Source: Burkholderia sp. PAMC 26561 (GTDB lineage Bacteria > Pseudomonadota > Gammaproteobacteria > Burkholderiales > Burkholderiaceae). From it: 64,000 nt of DNA. The notes below the pieces were generated by a model. The model had not been told where the DNA came from, searched no databases, and saw only the letters and a program-made list of their open reading frames with translations. Shown here piece by piece: positions 8,933-18,956 of the stretch. How positions within the stretch are numbered: the stretch's first letter is position 1; each line of letters starts with the position of its first letter. The position numbers were made by a program, and so were the translations under genes. The stretch lies in the NCBI RefSeq assembly GCF_001557535.2, contig NZ_CP014306.1:1984001-2048000 (forward strand), written 5' to 3'.

Positions 8933-10105
8933 TCAAACCGCCTGTCCGATACCCATGCGTCGCGCGCGTTTATCGAGCGTCGCCGAGAGCAACGTGAGGC
9001 CGAACGCGCAGCAAGCCATCAGTACGCCAACCCACGGAAGCGTGCTGAGCGACGCGCCGGCGCCAATCGCCATGCCGCCGAGCCACGCGCCTGTTGCGTT
9101 GCCGAGATTGAACGCGCCCTGATTCAGGGTGGATGCAAGATTGGGTGCATCGCTTGCACGATTCACGATCAGCATTTGCAACGGCGGCACGATTCCAAAC
9201 GCGAGCACGCCCCAGATGAAGATGGTGACCATTGCGGGGATAGCGGCGTGCATGGTCGCGGCGAAGATCGCTTGCACGACGATGATCAGAATCAGGAACG
9301 TCAGCAGCGAGCGCAACAACTTCCAGTCGGCAAGCCTGCCCCCAAGCGTGCTGCCGACCGTCAGCCCAAGCCCGAACAACAAGAGCACGAACGTGACCGC
9401 GTGCGGTGAAAAACCGGTGACGTCTTCGAGGATCGGCGTGATGTAGGTGAAGACGGAAAAGAGGCTCGCCGATGCCAGCACGCTGATGCCCAGCACCATC
9501 AGCACTTGCGGGTTTTTAAGCACCTTGAATTCGCGCAGGATGCTGGATTCACGCATCTCGATGTGCTTTGGCAAGCAGACCCACAACGCACCGGCCGCAG
9601 CCAGGCCGATCAACGTGACGACCCAGAACGTGGCCCGCCACCCGGCCGCCTGACCGAGTGCGGTCCCAAGCGGTACGCCGAGCACGTTTGCAAGCGTGAG
9701 GCCGGTGAACATCAACGCGATGGCTTGCGCGCGGCGGTTCGGCGCGACGAGATCCGCCGCCACGACCGAGCCGATGCCGAAGAACGCGCCGTGGCAGAAC
9801 GCCGTCGCCACACGCGCGGCCATCAGCACCCAGTATCCCGGCGCAACGGCGCACAGCATGTTGCCGATGATGAACACGCCCATCAGGACCATCAGCGCTT
9901 TTTTGCGCGGCATCTTCGCGGTGACGATGGCGAGGATCGGCGCCCCGATGGTCACGCCCAGCGCATAGCCGGACACGAGCATGCCGGCGGCGGGTATCGA
10001 TACACCGAGATCGCGCGCGACGTTGGGCAACAAGCCCATGATGACAAATTCAGTCGTGCCGATGCCAAACGCGGCGATAGCAAGGGCGAGAAGGGGCAGA
10101 GGCAT
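8933..10105 (-). CDS. MFS transporter of the AraJ/drug:H+ antiporter-1 type
   Basis: A 390-residue membrane protein with about twelve hydrophobic helices spread evenly along it. It opens with AIAAFGIGTTEFVIMGLLP, a hallmark of the AraJ/YdhP/PbuE DHA1 branch, followed by the loop-2/3 basic motif TAKMPRKKAL and the helix-5 segment GVPLGTALGQAAGWRATFW. Such proteins export sugars, nucleosides or drugs at the inner membrane; the substrate is unknown here. It is a single gene, convergent with hmgA, with its own promoter region at 10106-10297. No regulator is adjacent. Confidence 0.88.
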   Translation of the reverse strand: MPLPLLALAIAAFGIGTTEFVIMGLLPNVARDLGVSIPAAGMLVSGYALGVTIGAPILAIVTAKMPRKKALMVLMGVFIIGNMLCAVAPGYWVLMAARVATAFCHGAFFGIGSVVAADLVAPNRRAQAIALMFTGLTLANVLGVPLGTALGQAAGWRATFWVVTLIGLAAAGALWVCLPKHIEMRESSILREFKVLKNPQVLMVLGISVLASASLFSVFTYITPILEDVTGFSPHAVTFVLLLFGLGLTVGSTLGGRLADWKLLRSLLTFLILIIVVQAIFAATMHAAIPAMVTIFIWGVLAFGIVPPLQMLIVNRASDAPNLASTLNQGAFNLGNATGAWLGGMAIGAGASLSTLPWVGVLMACCAFGLTLLSATLDKRARRMGIGQAV

Positions 10106-10297
10106 GGAGTGCGCGGAGGTCGGGCGGGGGAGGGGTCAAATTGTACCGAACGTTTCCCGGTTGATCGGTGGAAACCCTGAGATTTCGCGCGTTGATTCGA
10201 CGAGCTGGACTATTTAGCTTTTCCCGGGCGTGCGGGAGTTGCTTTTCGCTATCGACGGGTCTAGGTTTCGGGGTGTCGTTTTCAACAAGGACGTGCG

Positions 10298-10738
10298 ATG
10301 CCCGTACTGCGGATCTTTTTTTCGTTGCTGCTTGCCATGCTCTTGACGCCCGGCGCGTTCGCGCAAGACGCGGATTCAGGCGCCGGACCCATCCGCACCG
10401 TAGCCGGAAGCGTGACCTTCGTTCAACAGGGAAATGGCATCGACGCGCAGCTCGACGGCACGACGTTCGACCGTTTGAGCGCGCGCCGTATCGTGCATCA
10501 TGTCGAGCCGTCGGGTGCGCGAATGATCGTCGAGGCTTCCGATGGCGGTGCGCCCGAACTCCTTCTCTACGACTTCACGAAACGCCCGCCGGCAGTCGAG
10601 CGCGTCGGACGGCGCATGAAGCTGACCGGCGTGTTCTGGCAGCGCGATGAAGTCGTGCTCAAAAGCGCCGAAGGCTGGTACAGGTTCCAGCGCGGGACGC
10701 TGACGAAGCTGACGTCATCGAAGACGGTTTATCACTGA
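10298..10738 (+). CDS. Small secreted protein of unknown function
   Basis: The 146-residue product opens with a signal peptide (MPVLRIFFSLLLAMLLTPGAFA, cleavage likely after residue 22) and a mature beta-rich domain of about 124 residues containing paired polar and hydrophobic stretches. No catalytic motif is recognised. The ATG at 10298 is preceded by AAGGACG at good spacing. It converges on pdeM and the two stop codons overlap by 7 bases. A periplasmic role is inferred from the signal only. Confidence 0.75.
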   Translation: MPVLRIFFSLLLAMLLTPGAFAQDADSGAGPIRTVAGSVTFVQQGNGIDAQLDGTTFDRLSARRIVHHVEPSGARMIVEASDGGAPELLLYDFTKRPPAVERVGRRMKLTGVFWQRDEVVLKSAEGWYRFQRGTLTKLTSSKTVYH

Positions 10739-11436
10739 GCTTGAGGAGCTTGAGGAGCTTGAGGAGCTTGAGACTGGGGACGTACTGCCATCACGCGTTC
10801 GCCCGCGACCACGAAGATGCGTTCGTTGCGGGCGTTTTCATTGACCTCGTAACCGCCCGTGAACGCGCCGAACGCGGGCAGGACGCCGGCATCGGCGGCA
10901 AAGCGAAAGCACGGCAAACGCACGCTGTCGCGCCGGGTCGCCACGCGATAAACCGGGTGCTCATGCCCGGCGAGCGCAAATGCGCCCGCCACGCGCTGCG
11001 GGTAATGACACAAAGCCCACGGCCCCAGCCGATACGGCTCGTCGACCACCTCCATGCCCAGCGCCTCAGGCGGTCCGCCGGCATGACGATCGTGATTGCC
11101 TTCCACCAAGATGAGTCGCAAACCGGCATGCCGCGAACGCCACTCGGCAAGCGCGTGTAGCGTCGCTGCCGCATGTGATTCCCTCGCGTGCAGCAAGTCG
11201 CCCAGGAAGACGACGCAAACCGGTCGATGCATTGAAATCAACACGTCGAGACGGCCAAGCGTTTCCGCGGTCGATCCTTCCGGCACCGGAATTCCGCGCG
11301 CGCGAAACACGGCGTCCTTGCCGAAATGCGCATCGGCGACAAACAACGTCTTGAGCACCGGATCGAATGCCGCGCGTGCTGCCGACAACACCAGCGCATG
11401 CCCGCCAACGTCCACCGTCAATGCTTCGATCATCAT
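10732..11436 (-). CDS. pdeM: Ligase-associated metallophosphoesterase PdeM
   Basis: A 234-residue calcineurin-like metallophosphoesterase of the DNA-repair type (PdeM/MPE). The metal-binding blocks are D35-x-H37 in [10 protein letters not shown]79-D80 followed by LLHARE, GNHDRH at 113-118, and GHEHPVYR. Homologues are Mn-dependent nucleases or phosphodiesterases acting on DNA or RNA with the Lhr-ligase-exonuclease cluster. It is the last gene of a four-gene operon; its start overlaps the helicase stop by 4 bases. The tail is an expanded Gln-Ala-Pro repeat encoded by a 9-base tandem repeat at 10737-10772, which lies outside the phosphoesterase fold. Confidence 0.92.
   Translation of the reverse strand: MMIEALTVDVGGHALVLSAARAAFDPVLKTLFVADAHFGKDAVFRARGIPVPEGSTAETLGRLDVLISMHRPVCVVFLGDLLHARESHAAATLHALAEWRSRHAGLRLILVEGNHDRHAGGPPEALGMEVVDEPYRLGPWALCHYPQRVAGAFALAGHEHPVYRVATRRDSVRLPCFRFAADAGVLPAFGAFTGGYEVNENARNERIFVVAGERVMAVRPQSQAPQAPQAPQAQ
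10737..10772. repeat. Four tandem copies of a 9-bp unit at the pdeM 3' end
   Basis: GAGCTTGAG is repeated four times without mismatch on the + strand. On the - strand it encodes the Gln-Ala-Pro tail of PdeM, and the first copy overlaps the stop codon of the convergent secreted-protein gene. Copy number is expected to vary between strains by slippage. Confidence 0.9.
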
Positions 11437-14012
11437 GCACGCGCCGCCTTTTCCAGGTCGGCGAGCATGCGCGCGACGCGATCCGAGAGCTTTTCGGTAC
11501 TCACTTTCTCGCGAAGCCGCGCGATGATCAGCGGGAATGCAAACGGCGTCGGCTTCTTCGGATGCGTGAGCGCGAGGCGGCTCGTGCTCATGCTCTGAAG
11601 CGCGGCGCGCATGCGTTCAAGTTCGAGTTCCTGCAACATCACTTCTTCCTCGGCCTGCGCGAGCAGCAGGTTGTCGCTGTCGTGCTGGCGAAAAACTTCA
11701 TAGAACAATCCACTCGATGCCTGCAATTGCCGCGCGCTCTTCTGCTGCCCGGGATGACCTTGGAAGATCAGTCCGGATACGCGCGCAATCTCGCGAAAAC
11801 GGCGCGCCGCGAGCTCGGACGAATTGAGGCTCGCAAGAATGTCATGTTCGAGATTATCGGGCGAAAAGAGGCCTTCCTGAATCAGCGTTTCCCAGTCGAA
11901 TGGTCGCGCCGAGAGCAACTCGAAGCCGTAGTCGTTCATCGATATGGAGAAAGTGCTCGGCTGATCGCGAGCGACGCGCCAGCCGATCAGCGACCCAAGG
12001 CCGATGTGCGCCATGCGTCCCGCGAACGGATAACAAAACAGATGGTGCCCTTCGCGCGAACGGATCATCTCGACCAGCAGCACGCCCGGCTCCGGCAACG
12101 CGGACCACTTCGCCTGCAATTCGAGCAGCGGGCGCACGGCCAGCATTTCGGGTTCATCGTAGACGCCGTTGACGGCCCGCGCGAGCATCATCAGTGTAGC
12201 TTCGGCAAGTTCGGACGAAAGCGGCATGCGGCTGCCGGCCCATTGCGGCATCGCGCCGCGCGATGACGTCGCGCGCTTCACATACGCGGTCATGTCGCGC
12301 ACGCGGATCAGTTCCAGCGCGCGTCCGCCGAAGGTGAAGACATCGCCGGGTTTCAGGCGCGAGATGAACGACTCTTCCATCGACCCGATCCGGCCGCCCG
12401 TCATGTACGCCACGTTGATGGTCGCGTTCGCGACGATCGTGCCGACATTGTTCCGGTGGCGCCGGACCAGGTCCTCACGCGGCACGCGATACACGCCGTC
12501 GGCATCGGGCGTCACGCGATGAAAGTCCGGGTACGCCGCGAGCGATGCGCCACCGCGCTCCACGAAGGCCAGCGCCCAATTGAATTCCTGCTGCGTGAGG
12601 TCGCGATACGCGTAGGTCGTGCGGACTTCGTCGAAGAGATCTGGCGCGTTGAAGCCCCCGCCAATGGCAATCGTCACCAGATGCTGCACGAGGACATCGA
12701 GCGGCTCGTAGGGCATCTCACGGCCTTCTATGTGCCGTTCTTCAACCGCCCATCGCGCGGCGGCGGCTTCCACGAGTTCGAGCGCGTGTGTCGGAACGAT
12801 GGTCACGCGCGATGCGCGCCCCGGCGAATGTCCCGAGCGTCCCGCGCGCTGCATCAAACGTGCGACGCCCTTCGGCGAGCCGATCTGGAACACCCGGTCG
12901 ACCGGCAGGAAGTCGACGCCGAGATCCAGGCTCGATGTACACACCACCGCTTTGAGCTGGCCGTTCTTCAGGCCCAGCTCGACCCATTCGCGGACTTCCT
13001 TGTCGAGCGAACCGTGATGCAGCGCGATCAGCCCGGCCCAATCGGGCCGCAGGTCCAGCAGCGCCCTATACCAGATCTCCGACTGCGAGCGCGTGTTGGT
13101 GAAGACGAGCGAACTGCGCGCTTGATCGATTTCAGCGGCAACGGGTTCGACCTGCCTCACACCCAGATGACCGCCCCAGGGAAAGCGTTCGATGGTGTCA
13201 GGTATGAGCGTATCGACGATCAGCGTTTTCGGCTGCGCGCCGCGCACCGCAACGCGCGGCGTTTTCACGGGCGCGAGCAACGCGTCCTTCGCCAGTTCGA
13301 GATTGCCGAGCGTCGCCGATAACCCCCAGACCTGCAGCCCCGGCCGCCAGCGCGTGAGGCGTGCGATCGCAAGTTGCGTCTGCGTGCCGCGCTTGTTGCC
13401 GAGCAGTTCGTGCCATTCATCGACGACGACCAGCCTGACGTGCTTCATTTCATCGATGGCGTTTGCGCGCGTGAGCATCAGCGTGAGGCTCTCGGGCGTG
13501 GTCACAAGCGTCGATGGCATGCGTTTGTTCTGGCGTGCGCGTTCGGCGGATTGCGTGTCGCCGGTGCGCAAGCCGATGCTCCAGGGCACCGCGAGTTCGG
13601 TCACCGCGGTTTGCAGTGCGCGGGCGGTATCGGCGGCGAGGGCGCGCATCGGCGTGATCCATAACACGGTCAATGGCGCCGGAGCCTTTTGCTCACGTGC
13701 ATACGCGGCCAATGCGCCGAGCCACACGGCCCAGGTTTTCCCCGCGCCCGTTGTTGCATGAAGAAGGCCGCTCGAACCGCTCTCGATTGCCTTCCATACT
13801 TCACGTTGAAACGGAAACGGCTGCCATGCATTGCGCTCGAACCACGCGGCGAGGCGTGTATCGAAAGGCGTGGTTTCAGCGTCCTGGTCGATCACCACAG
13901 GCACGGGCTGGAACAACTCGGCCAGGGCGTCCGCCTTCGCCTGCGCCGCGCGCGTTTTCGGCACCCGGCGTGGACGCGGCGAACGGCGTCTGGAATCAGC
14001 GGGCGTGCTCAT
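11433..14012 (-). CDS. Ligase-associated DEXH-box DNA helicase (Lhr-Core type)
   Basis: An 859-residue superfamily-2 helicase. Residues 1-30 are basic and disordered. Walker A TTGAGKT is at 87-93, the DEXH box is DEWH in [11 protein letters not shown] near residue 197, motif III is SATLGN, and motif VI reads [12 protein letters not shown]. The remainder is the Lhr winged-helix and Lhr-Core region. Lhr-Core enzymes translocate 3'-to-5' on single-stranded DNA and unwind RNA:DNA hybrids. It overlaps both the ligase upstream and pdeM downstream by 4 bases (ATGA), so the products are translationally coupled and probably act together in DNA repair. Confidence 0.95.
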   Translation of the reverse strand: MSTPADSRRRSPRPRRVPKTRAAQAKADALAELFQPVPVVIDQDAETTPFDTRLAAWFERNAWQPFPFQREVWKAIESGSSGLLHATTGAGKTWAVWLGALAAYAREQKAPAPLTVLWITPMRALAADTARALQTAVTELAVPWSIGLRTGDTQSAERARQNKRMPSTLVTTPESLTLMLTRANAIDEMKHVRLVVVDEWHELLGNKRGTQTQLAIARLTRWRPGLQVWGLSATLGNLELAKDALLAPVKTPRVAVRGAQPKTLIVDTLIPDTIERFPWGGHLGVRQVEPVAAEIDQARSSLVFTNTRSQSEIWYRALLDLRPDWAGLIALHHGSLDKEVREWVELGLKNGQLKAVVCTSSLDLGVDFLPVDRVFQIGSPKGVARLMQRAGRSGHSPGRASRVTIVPTHALELVEAAAARWAVEERHIEGREMPYEPLDVLVQHLVTIAIGGGFNAPDLFDEVRTTYAYRDLTQQEFNWALAFVERGGASLAAYPDFHRVTPDADGVYRVPREDLVRRHRNNVGTIVANATINVAYMTGGRIGSMEESFISRLKPGDVFTFGGRALELIRVRDMTAYVKRATSSRGAMPQWAGSRMPLSSELAEATLMMLARAVNGVYDEPEMLAVRPLLELQAKWSALPEPGVLLVEMIRSREGHHLFCYPFAGRMAHIGLGSLIGWRVARDQPSTFSISMNDYGFELLSARPFDWETLIQEGLFSPDNLEHDILASLNSSELAARRFREIARVSGLIFQGHPGQQKSARQLQASSGLFYEVFRQHDSDNLLLAQAEEEVMLQELELERMRAALQSMSTSRLALTHPKKPTPFAFPLIIARLREKVSTEKLSDRVARMLADLEKAARA

Positions 14013-15667
14013 TGGCCGGCTCCATCAAGAAAACCTTTGAGCATGGTGAGTGTATCGGCGTCGTCGATCTGCTTGTCCGTGCGCCACCGCAACATGCGCG
14101 GGAACCTCACCGCAATGCCCGATTTATGGCGCGGACTCGCTTGAATGCCTTCGAAGCCGATCTCGAATACGAGCGTCGGCGTGACGCTCCTCACAGGTCC
14201 GAATTTTTCGATGGTCGTCTTGCGCACGATCGCATCGACCTTGCGCATTTCTTCATCGGTGAGACCTGAATAGGCTTTTGAAAAGGGGACGAGCGTGCGC
14301 ACGCCGTCGGCTTCGTCCCACACGGCGAACGTAAAGTCCGTGTACAGGCTCGCGCGCCTGCCATGACCGCGTTGCGCGTAGAGAAGAACGGCATCGATCG
14401 CATACGGCTCGACCTTCCATTTCCACCACGTCCCCGACGCCTTCGTGCGGCCGACGCCGTACATCGAATCGCGGCCTTTCAGCATCAGGCCTTCCACGCC
14501 GCGCCCGCGGCTTTCCTCGCGCAACGTGGCGAGCGCGGTCCAGTCGCCGGCGTTCACCAGGGGTGATACGCGCAGCAGATCCACCGCAAGTTCATTGGCC
14601 AGCGCATCGAGTTGCGTCCGCCGTTCAGTGAGCGGCGTCAGACGCAGGTCGCGACCATCGGCTTCGAGCAGATCGTACGCAAGAAAGGTGGCGGGCGAGT
14701 CGGCCAGCACTTTCTTCGATAATGTCTTGCGCGTGATCCGCGGTTGCAGCCGCGCAAACGGCAACGGCGCATCGGCGCCCGGTTCCCACGCGAGAATTTC
14801 GCCATCGATCACTGTGCCATCGGCGAGCGCTTCGCCCAATGCAGCGATCTCGGGGAAGCGGTCGGTGATGAGATCTTCGCCGCGCGACCAGAGCCACACG
14901 CGGCCGCCGCGCTTCACGAGTTGTGCGCGAATCCCGTCCCACTTCCATTCGATAACCCAGTCCGACGGCGCGCCAAGCGTCGCGGGATCGGCCTGCAACG
15001 GATGCGCAAGAAAGAAAGGGTAGGGCAGGCCGATATCGCTTTCGTGAGGCGCTGCGGTTTCATCGTCGGACGACGTTTCGGGCGCGATCAGCCGGAGATA
15101 GCGCGCCGCATCCGGCGCCTGGCGCGAGTCGGTCCAGCCGACCATGCGTTGCGCAATGCGTTTGTGATCGACGCCCGCGACTTCCGCGAGGGCCCGCACG
15201 ACGAGCTGACGCGCGACGCCGACACGAAACCCGCCGCCAATCAGCTTGGTCAGCAGGAAACGCTCGCTCCAGTCGAGTTCGTCCCAATAACTGAGCAGGC
15301 GCGTGCGAAGTTCGTCGGGTTCCAGGCCGCGCAAGGTCAGCACGCGGCCTTCGATCCATTGCGCCAAGCCGAGCTCGGACGTGCGTTGCGCCGGCGGCAA
15401 GATATGCGCGATGGTTTCGGCGAGATCACCAACGGCCTGATACGACTCTTCGAACAGCCATTCCGGCAGGCGGGCCCGCTCGCGGGCGAACTCGGTGAGA
15501 AGGCGCGTAGGAACAGATTGGCGCGGCTTGCCGCCGCTCAGGAAATACGACGCCCAGGCGGCGTCCTCGGGTTCTGCCGCAGAGAAGTACGCGATCAGTG
15601 CTTCGAGTTTTTCTTTCGTCGATGTCGTGCCGTCGAGCGCGGTGTATAACGCGGCGAAGCGCTTCAT
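14009..15667 (-). CDS. ATP-dependent DNA ligase of the Lhr-associated cluster
   Basis: A 552-residue ATP-dependent ligase. An N-terminal helical DNA-binding domain (about 1-200) is followed by the nucleotidyltransferase domain with motif I EWKWDGIR, in which K242 is the AMP acceptor, then motif III and IV regions ([22 protein letters not shown]), and an OB domain with motif VI-like [11 protein letters not shown]. It seals nicks using ATP and is distinct from the housekeeping NAD-dependent LigA and from LigD, lacking polymerase and phosphoesterase domains. Second gene of the four-gene repair operon, overlapping its neighbours by 4 bases on both sides. Confidence 0.94.
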   Translation of the reverse strand: MKRFAALYTALDGTTSTKEKLEALIAYFSAAEPEDAAWASYFLSGGKPRQSVPTRLLTEFARERARLPEWLFEESYQAVGDLAETIAHILPPAQRTSELGLAQWIEGRVLTLRGLEPDELRTRLLSYWDELDWSERFLLTKLIGGGFRVGVARQLVVRALAEVAGVDHKRIAQRMVGWTDSRQAPDAARYLRLIAPETSSDDETAAPHESDIGLPYPFFLAHPLQADPATLGAPSDWVIEWKWDGIRAQLVKRGGRVWLWSRGEDLITDRFPEIAALGEALADGTVIDGEILAWEPGADAPLPFARLQPRITRKTLSKKVLADSPATFLAYDLLEADGRDLRLTPLTERRTQLDALANELAVDLLRVSPLVNAGDWTALATLREESRGRGVEGLMLKGRDSMYGVGRTKASGTWWKWKVEPYAIDAVLLYAQRGHGRRASLYTDFTFAVWDEADGVRTLVPFSKAYSGLTDEEMRKVDAIVRKTTIEKFGPVRSVTPTLVFEIGFEGIQASPRHKSGIAVRFPRMLRWRTDKQIDDADTLTMLKGFLDGAGQ

Positions 15668-16722
15668 TGGGACGCTGCCTCGGGTTCGGCGCTACCAGCG
15701 GCTTCGGCTGCGTCCGCTTCGATTGCGTCGTCGCCGTATTCGGTCGTGAACGCACCGGCTTCGAGTCCCTGTTCACGCAGCCACCGCACCATCGGTTCGA
15801 TCTGGCCGTGCGTGACGATCACACGTTCCGCGCCCGTCGCACCGATCGCCTCCTGCAACCCCGGCCAGTCCGCATGATCGGACAGCACGAAACCGCGATC
15901 CAGGCCGCGCCGGCGCCGCGTGCCCCGCAGGCGCATCCAGCCGGAAGCGAACGCGTCGCTGTAGTCGCCAAAGCGCCGCATCCACGTGCTGCCTTGTGCC
16001 GACGGCGGCGCGACGACCAGCGCGCCCTTGAACACACCCTTGTCCTTGGCGGCGACATCACTGACAAGACGTGTTTCCGGCAAGGCCACGCCCGCAGCCC
16101 GATAAGCCCGGTTCAGCGGTTCCACGGCGCCATGACAAAAGATGGGACCGATACTTGCATCGATTCCGGCAAGAACCCGCTGCGCCTTGCCAAACGAATA
16201 GCAGAACAATACGGACGCGCGTCCCTCTGCCGCGTTATGCCGCCACCACGAATCGATACCGCCAAAAGTAACGTGCGACGGGTCCCATCGATAAATCGGC
16301 AAACCAAAAGTGGATTCCGTGATGAACGTGTCGCAGCGCACGGGTTCGAACGGTGTGCAAGTCGGGTCCGGGTCGACCTTGTAGTCGCCGGAAGCGACCC
16401 ACACACGGCCGCCATGTTCCACACGGACTTGCGCCGAGCCCAGCACGTGGCCGGCGGGATGCAGTGAGACGGAGACGCCGTTAATGACAAGACGCTCCCC
16501 GTACGGAACGCCTTGTAATTCGATACCCGGCAGGCGCGATAGCAATACACCAACGCCCGCTTCTGCCGCAAGATAGCGCGCATGTCCGAAACGGGCGTGA
16601 TCCGCATGGGCATGCGTGATGATTGCCCGATCGACCGGGCGCCACGGATCGATAAAGAAGTCGCCCGGCGGGCAATAAAGACCTTCCGGCCTCGCGACAA
16701 TCAGATCTTTGAATGCGTCCAA
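15664..16722 (-). CDS. Ligase-associated DNA exonuclease, metallo-beta-lactamase/SNM1-like
   Basis: A 352-residue metallo-beta-lactamase/beta-CASP-type nuclease. The metal motif HAHADH is at residues 37-42, a further His lies in HPAGHVLGSAQ, and an Asp in ASGDYKVDPDPTCTPFEPV. It resembles SNM1/Pso2 and the Exo protein of the Pseudomonas putida Lhr gene cluster. It heads the repair operon; start is a TTG at 16722, chosen because the family begins close to DLIVARPEGLYCPPGDF and no ATG fits. Its promoter must lie in the AT-rich 16723-16942 gap. I see no LexA box (CTGT-N8-ACAG) there, so SOS control is not evident. Confidence 0.93.
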   Translation of the reverse strand: MDAFKDLIVARPEGLYCPPGDFFIDPWRPVDRAIITHAHADHARFGHARYLAAEAGVGVLLSRLPGIELQGVPYGERLVINGVSVSLHPAGHVLGSAQVRVEHGGRVWVASGDYKVDPDPTCTPFEPVRCDTFITESTFGLPIYRWDPSHVTFGGIDSWWRHNAAEGRASVLFCYSFGKAQRVLAGIDASIGPIFCHGAVEPLNRAYRAAGVALPETRLVSDVAAKDKGVFKGALVVAPPSAQGSTWMRRFGDYSDAFASGWMRLRGTRRRRGLDRGFVLSDHADWPGLQEAIGATGAERVIVTHGQIEPMVRWLREQGLEAGAFTTEYGDDAIEADAAEAAGSAEPEAASQ

Positions 16723-16942
16723 CCCGCCACCCGCTTGGAAAAGGGAGAAGTCGACCGGAAGTGGTCAACGTGGGTTTAGTGGAAGCAAATCGTGTGCCTA
16801 TTAAAACTCGGCATTTACTATTGATTCATTAATTCATATGAAGAATAAAAAAGATTGATAAGATATCGACGTCAATCAAACGGTTGACATTTCAAATCAT
16901 GTTAATTGCGCGTATTTAATATGCGCGGTAAGGATTGAAAGC

Positions 16943-17941
16943 TTAGAGAGTCGTTTGAATGGGCGAAGAACCATCGAACCACGCCTTTATGTTCTCGAGC
17001 GTCGTGTTTGCAATCTCGCTCAGGGCTTCATGCGTAAAGAACGCCTGATGAGAAGTAACGATCACATTTGGAAACGAGAGTAAGCGCGCAAGCACATCAT
17101 CCTGGAGAAGATGATTCGAATGGTCCTCGAAGAAGAGTCCGCTTTCTTCTTCATAGACATCCAGACCGAGATGGCCTAGCTGGCCGCTTTTTAGCGCATC
17201 GACAAGTGCGCTGCTGTCAATCAGTCCGCCGCGGCCTGTATTGATGAGCATTGCGCCGTGTTTCATTTGCCCAAGCGCGGCTGCGTCGATCAAGTGATAT
17301 GTCGAAGGCAGGAGAGGGCAATGCAGGCTGATAATATCGGATTGAGCCAGCAGCGCTTCAAGCGCCAGATACTGCGCTCCGACTGCAACCAGGTCCTGTG
17401 CGGGCGGTCCTGGATCGTGTGCCAGCAAAGTCATGCCGAAACCCGCCATGATTTTGCCGAACACACGTCCAATGACTCCTGTGCCGATAATCCCGAGCGT
17501 TTTGCCGTGCAGGTCGAAACCCAGCAGGCCGTTGAGCGAGAAATCACCGTCGCGGGTACGTGCATAAGCGCGATGCAGCTTGCGATTAAGCGTGAGGATC
17601 AAACCAACTGCGTGCTCGGCAACCGCGTGCGGTGAATAGGCAGGAACGCGGACCACGCCGATTCCGAGCCGCTTTGCGGCGGCCAGATCGACGTGGTTGA
17701 AGCCGGCCGAGCGCAGCGCCACAAGTTGAGTGCCGCCGTCGCGAAGCGTCTCCAGGACAGCTTCGTCGACGACGTCGTTCACAAATGGGCATACCACGTT
17801 GCAACCATGCGCGAGAACCGCCGTCTGCGCGTTGAGTTGCGATTCCTGAAACTGCAGGGCGTAGCCGAAAGCCGCGTTTGCCTCAGTGAAGACATCGCGA
17901 TCGTATTGACGGCTGCTGAAGACGATCATTGAGATCGGCAT
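16943..17941 (-). CDS. D-2-hydroxyacid dehydrogenase, D-lactate dehydrogenase type
   Basis: A 332-residue NAD-dependent dehydrogenase of the D-isomer-specific 2-hydroxyacid family, most like LdhA. The dinucleotide motif is GIIGTGVIGRVFGKI; the catalytic triad residues are the Arg of NTGRGGLID, the Glu of GLDVYEEESGLF and the His of SHQAFFT. It probably interconverts pyruvate and D-lactate in the cytoplasm. It begins 31 bases after the LysR-type regulator on the same strand, so the two are likely co-transcribed. Alternative ATG at residue 5 cannot be excluded; neither start has a strong ribosome site. Confidence 0.9.
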   Translation of the reverse strand: MPISMIVFSSRQYDRDVFTEANAAFGYALQFQESQLNAQTAVLAHGCNVVCPFVNDVVDEAVLETLRDGGTQLVALRSAGFNHVDLAAAKRLGIGVVRVPAYSPHAVAEHAVGLILTLNRKLHRAYARTRDGDFSLNGLLGFDLHGKTLGIIGTGVIGRVFGKIMAGFGMTLLAHDPGPPAQDLVAVGAQYLALEALLAQSDIISLHCPLLPSTYHLIDAAALGQMKHGAMLINTGRGGLIDSSALVDALKSGQLGHLGLDVYEEESGLFFEDHSNHLLQDDVLARLLSFPNVIVTSHQAFFTHEALSEIANTTLENIKAWFDGSSPIQTTL

Positions 17942-17972
17942 CGAGTTGGCACCCCGTTGTCACGCAAACGTT

Positions 17973-18956
17973 TTAGTTAGCGATGGCACTCGCTGGATGG
18001 GCCATTGAAAGCCGGGCCAGGACACTGTCCGGAGCCTGCGGCACGCCGACTTCTCCACCAGGACCCATATGCTCGAGCGTGTAGTCGATAAAAGCACGCG
18101 TCTTCGCTGGCAGATACTGACGTCCAGGATAAACGATCGACACCTTGACATCGGGGTCGTCGATTGCGTAATCGCCGAGCACGCGCACCAGCGATCCGTC
18201 CTCCAGATCCTTGGCTACGACGCCTTCCGGAAGGATCGAGATACCCATGTGCGCAAGCGTTCCGAGCCGCACCATCAGCGCGCTGTTGACCGTATAAACG
18301 GGCGCGAGCGTGACCTGGTCGGCACTGCCGTTGCTGCGATGCCGGAAGTGCCAGGTGGCGCTGCGCATCTCGCTCGGCAACGCCACGAACGAATGATGCA
18401 GCAGGTCGGCAGGTTGGCTGGGCGAGCCGTGCTCCTCGAGGTAAGCGGGCGTGGCGACCGGGATCAGCGTATTGGTCGCGACCGGGCGTTCGACAAGCGC
18501 CGTGCTCGACACCATGAATGCAGTCACGATACCCACGTCGAAGCCGTCTTCGACCAGATCGACGTGACGCTCCGAGAGCGTAAGACGGACATTCACTTTC
18601 GGATAGACCTGCCGGAATCCGTCGATCAGCGGCGTAAGGGCCATTAACGAAAGCGATCCCGAAGCCACCACGCGCAGCGTGCCGCTGGGATCGCCCTCCG
18701 TATGGGCGACCATCGATTCCAGATGGTCGAGTTCCTCCAGTAGTGCACGGCACCCCTCGAGATAACGGGTACCGGCCTCTGTCAGTGAGAGGTTGCGAGT
18801 CGTTCGATTGATCAGCCGCGTACGCAAATGCGCTTCGAGCATCGCAATCGCCCGAGTGACAAGAGCGTTCGATACATCCAGTTGCTGCGCGGCCCGTCTG
18901 AAGCTTTCTGTTTCCGAGACTCGCACGAAAACCCGCATTGCATGAATCTGATTCAT
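17973..18956 (-). CDS. LysR-family transcriptional regulator
   Basis: A 327-residue LysR regulator: N-terminal winged helix-turn-helix at residues 1-60 (MRVFVRVSETESFRRAAQQL then VSNALVTRAIAMLE) and a periplasmic-binding-protein-like effector domain from about 90 (GTLRVVASGSLS). It belongs to the CrgA/AaeR-like branch by its DVGIVTAF and PAYLEEHGSPSQPADL segments. It is divergent from two AspT-family exchangers and co-directional with the D-lactate dehydrogenase, so it likely controls both directions from the 606-bp gap. Effector unknown; a carboxylate is a reasonable guess. Confidence 0.92.
   Translation of the reverse strand: MNQIHAMRVFVRVSETESFRRAAQQLDVSNALVTRAIAMLEAHLRTRLINRTTRNLSLTEAGTRYLEGCRALLEELDHLESMVAHTEGDPSGTLRVVASGSLSLMALTPLIDGFRQVYPKVNVRLTLSERHVDLVEDGFDVGIVTAFMVSSTALVERPVATNTLIPVATPAYLEEHGSPSQPADLLHHSFVALPSEMRSATWHFRHRSNGSADQVTLAPVYTVNSALMVRLGTLAHMGISILPEGVVAKDLEDGSLVRVLGDYAIDDPDVKVSIVYPGRQYLPAKTRAFIDYTLEHMGPGGEVGVPQAPDSVLARLSMAHPASAIAN

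Noticed and set aside
16723..16942. SOS/LexA box before the repair operon
   Set aside because: Looked for CTGT-N8-ACAG and found none; only AT-rich sequence and a weak GCGCG-type dyad.
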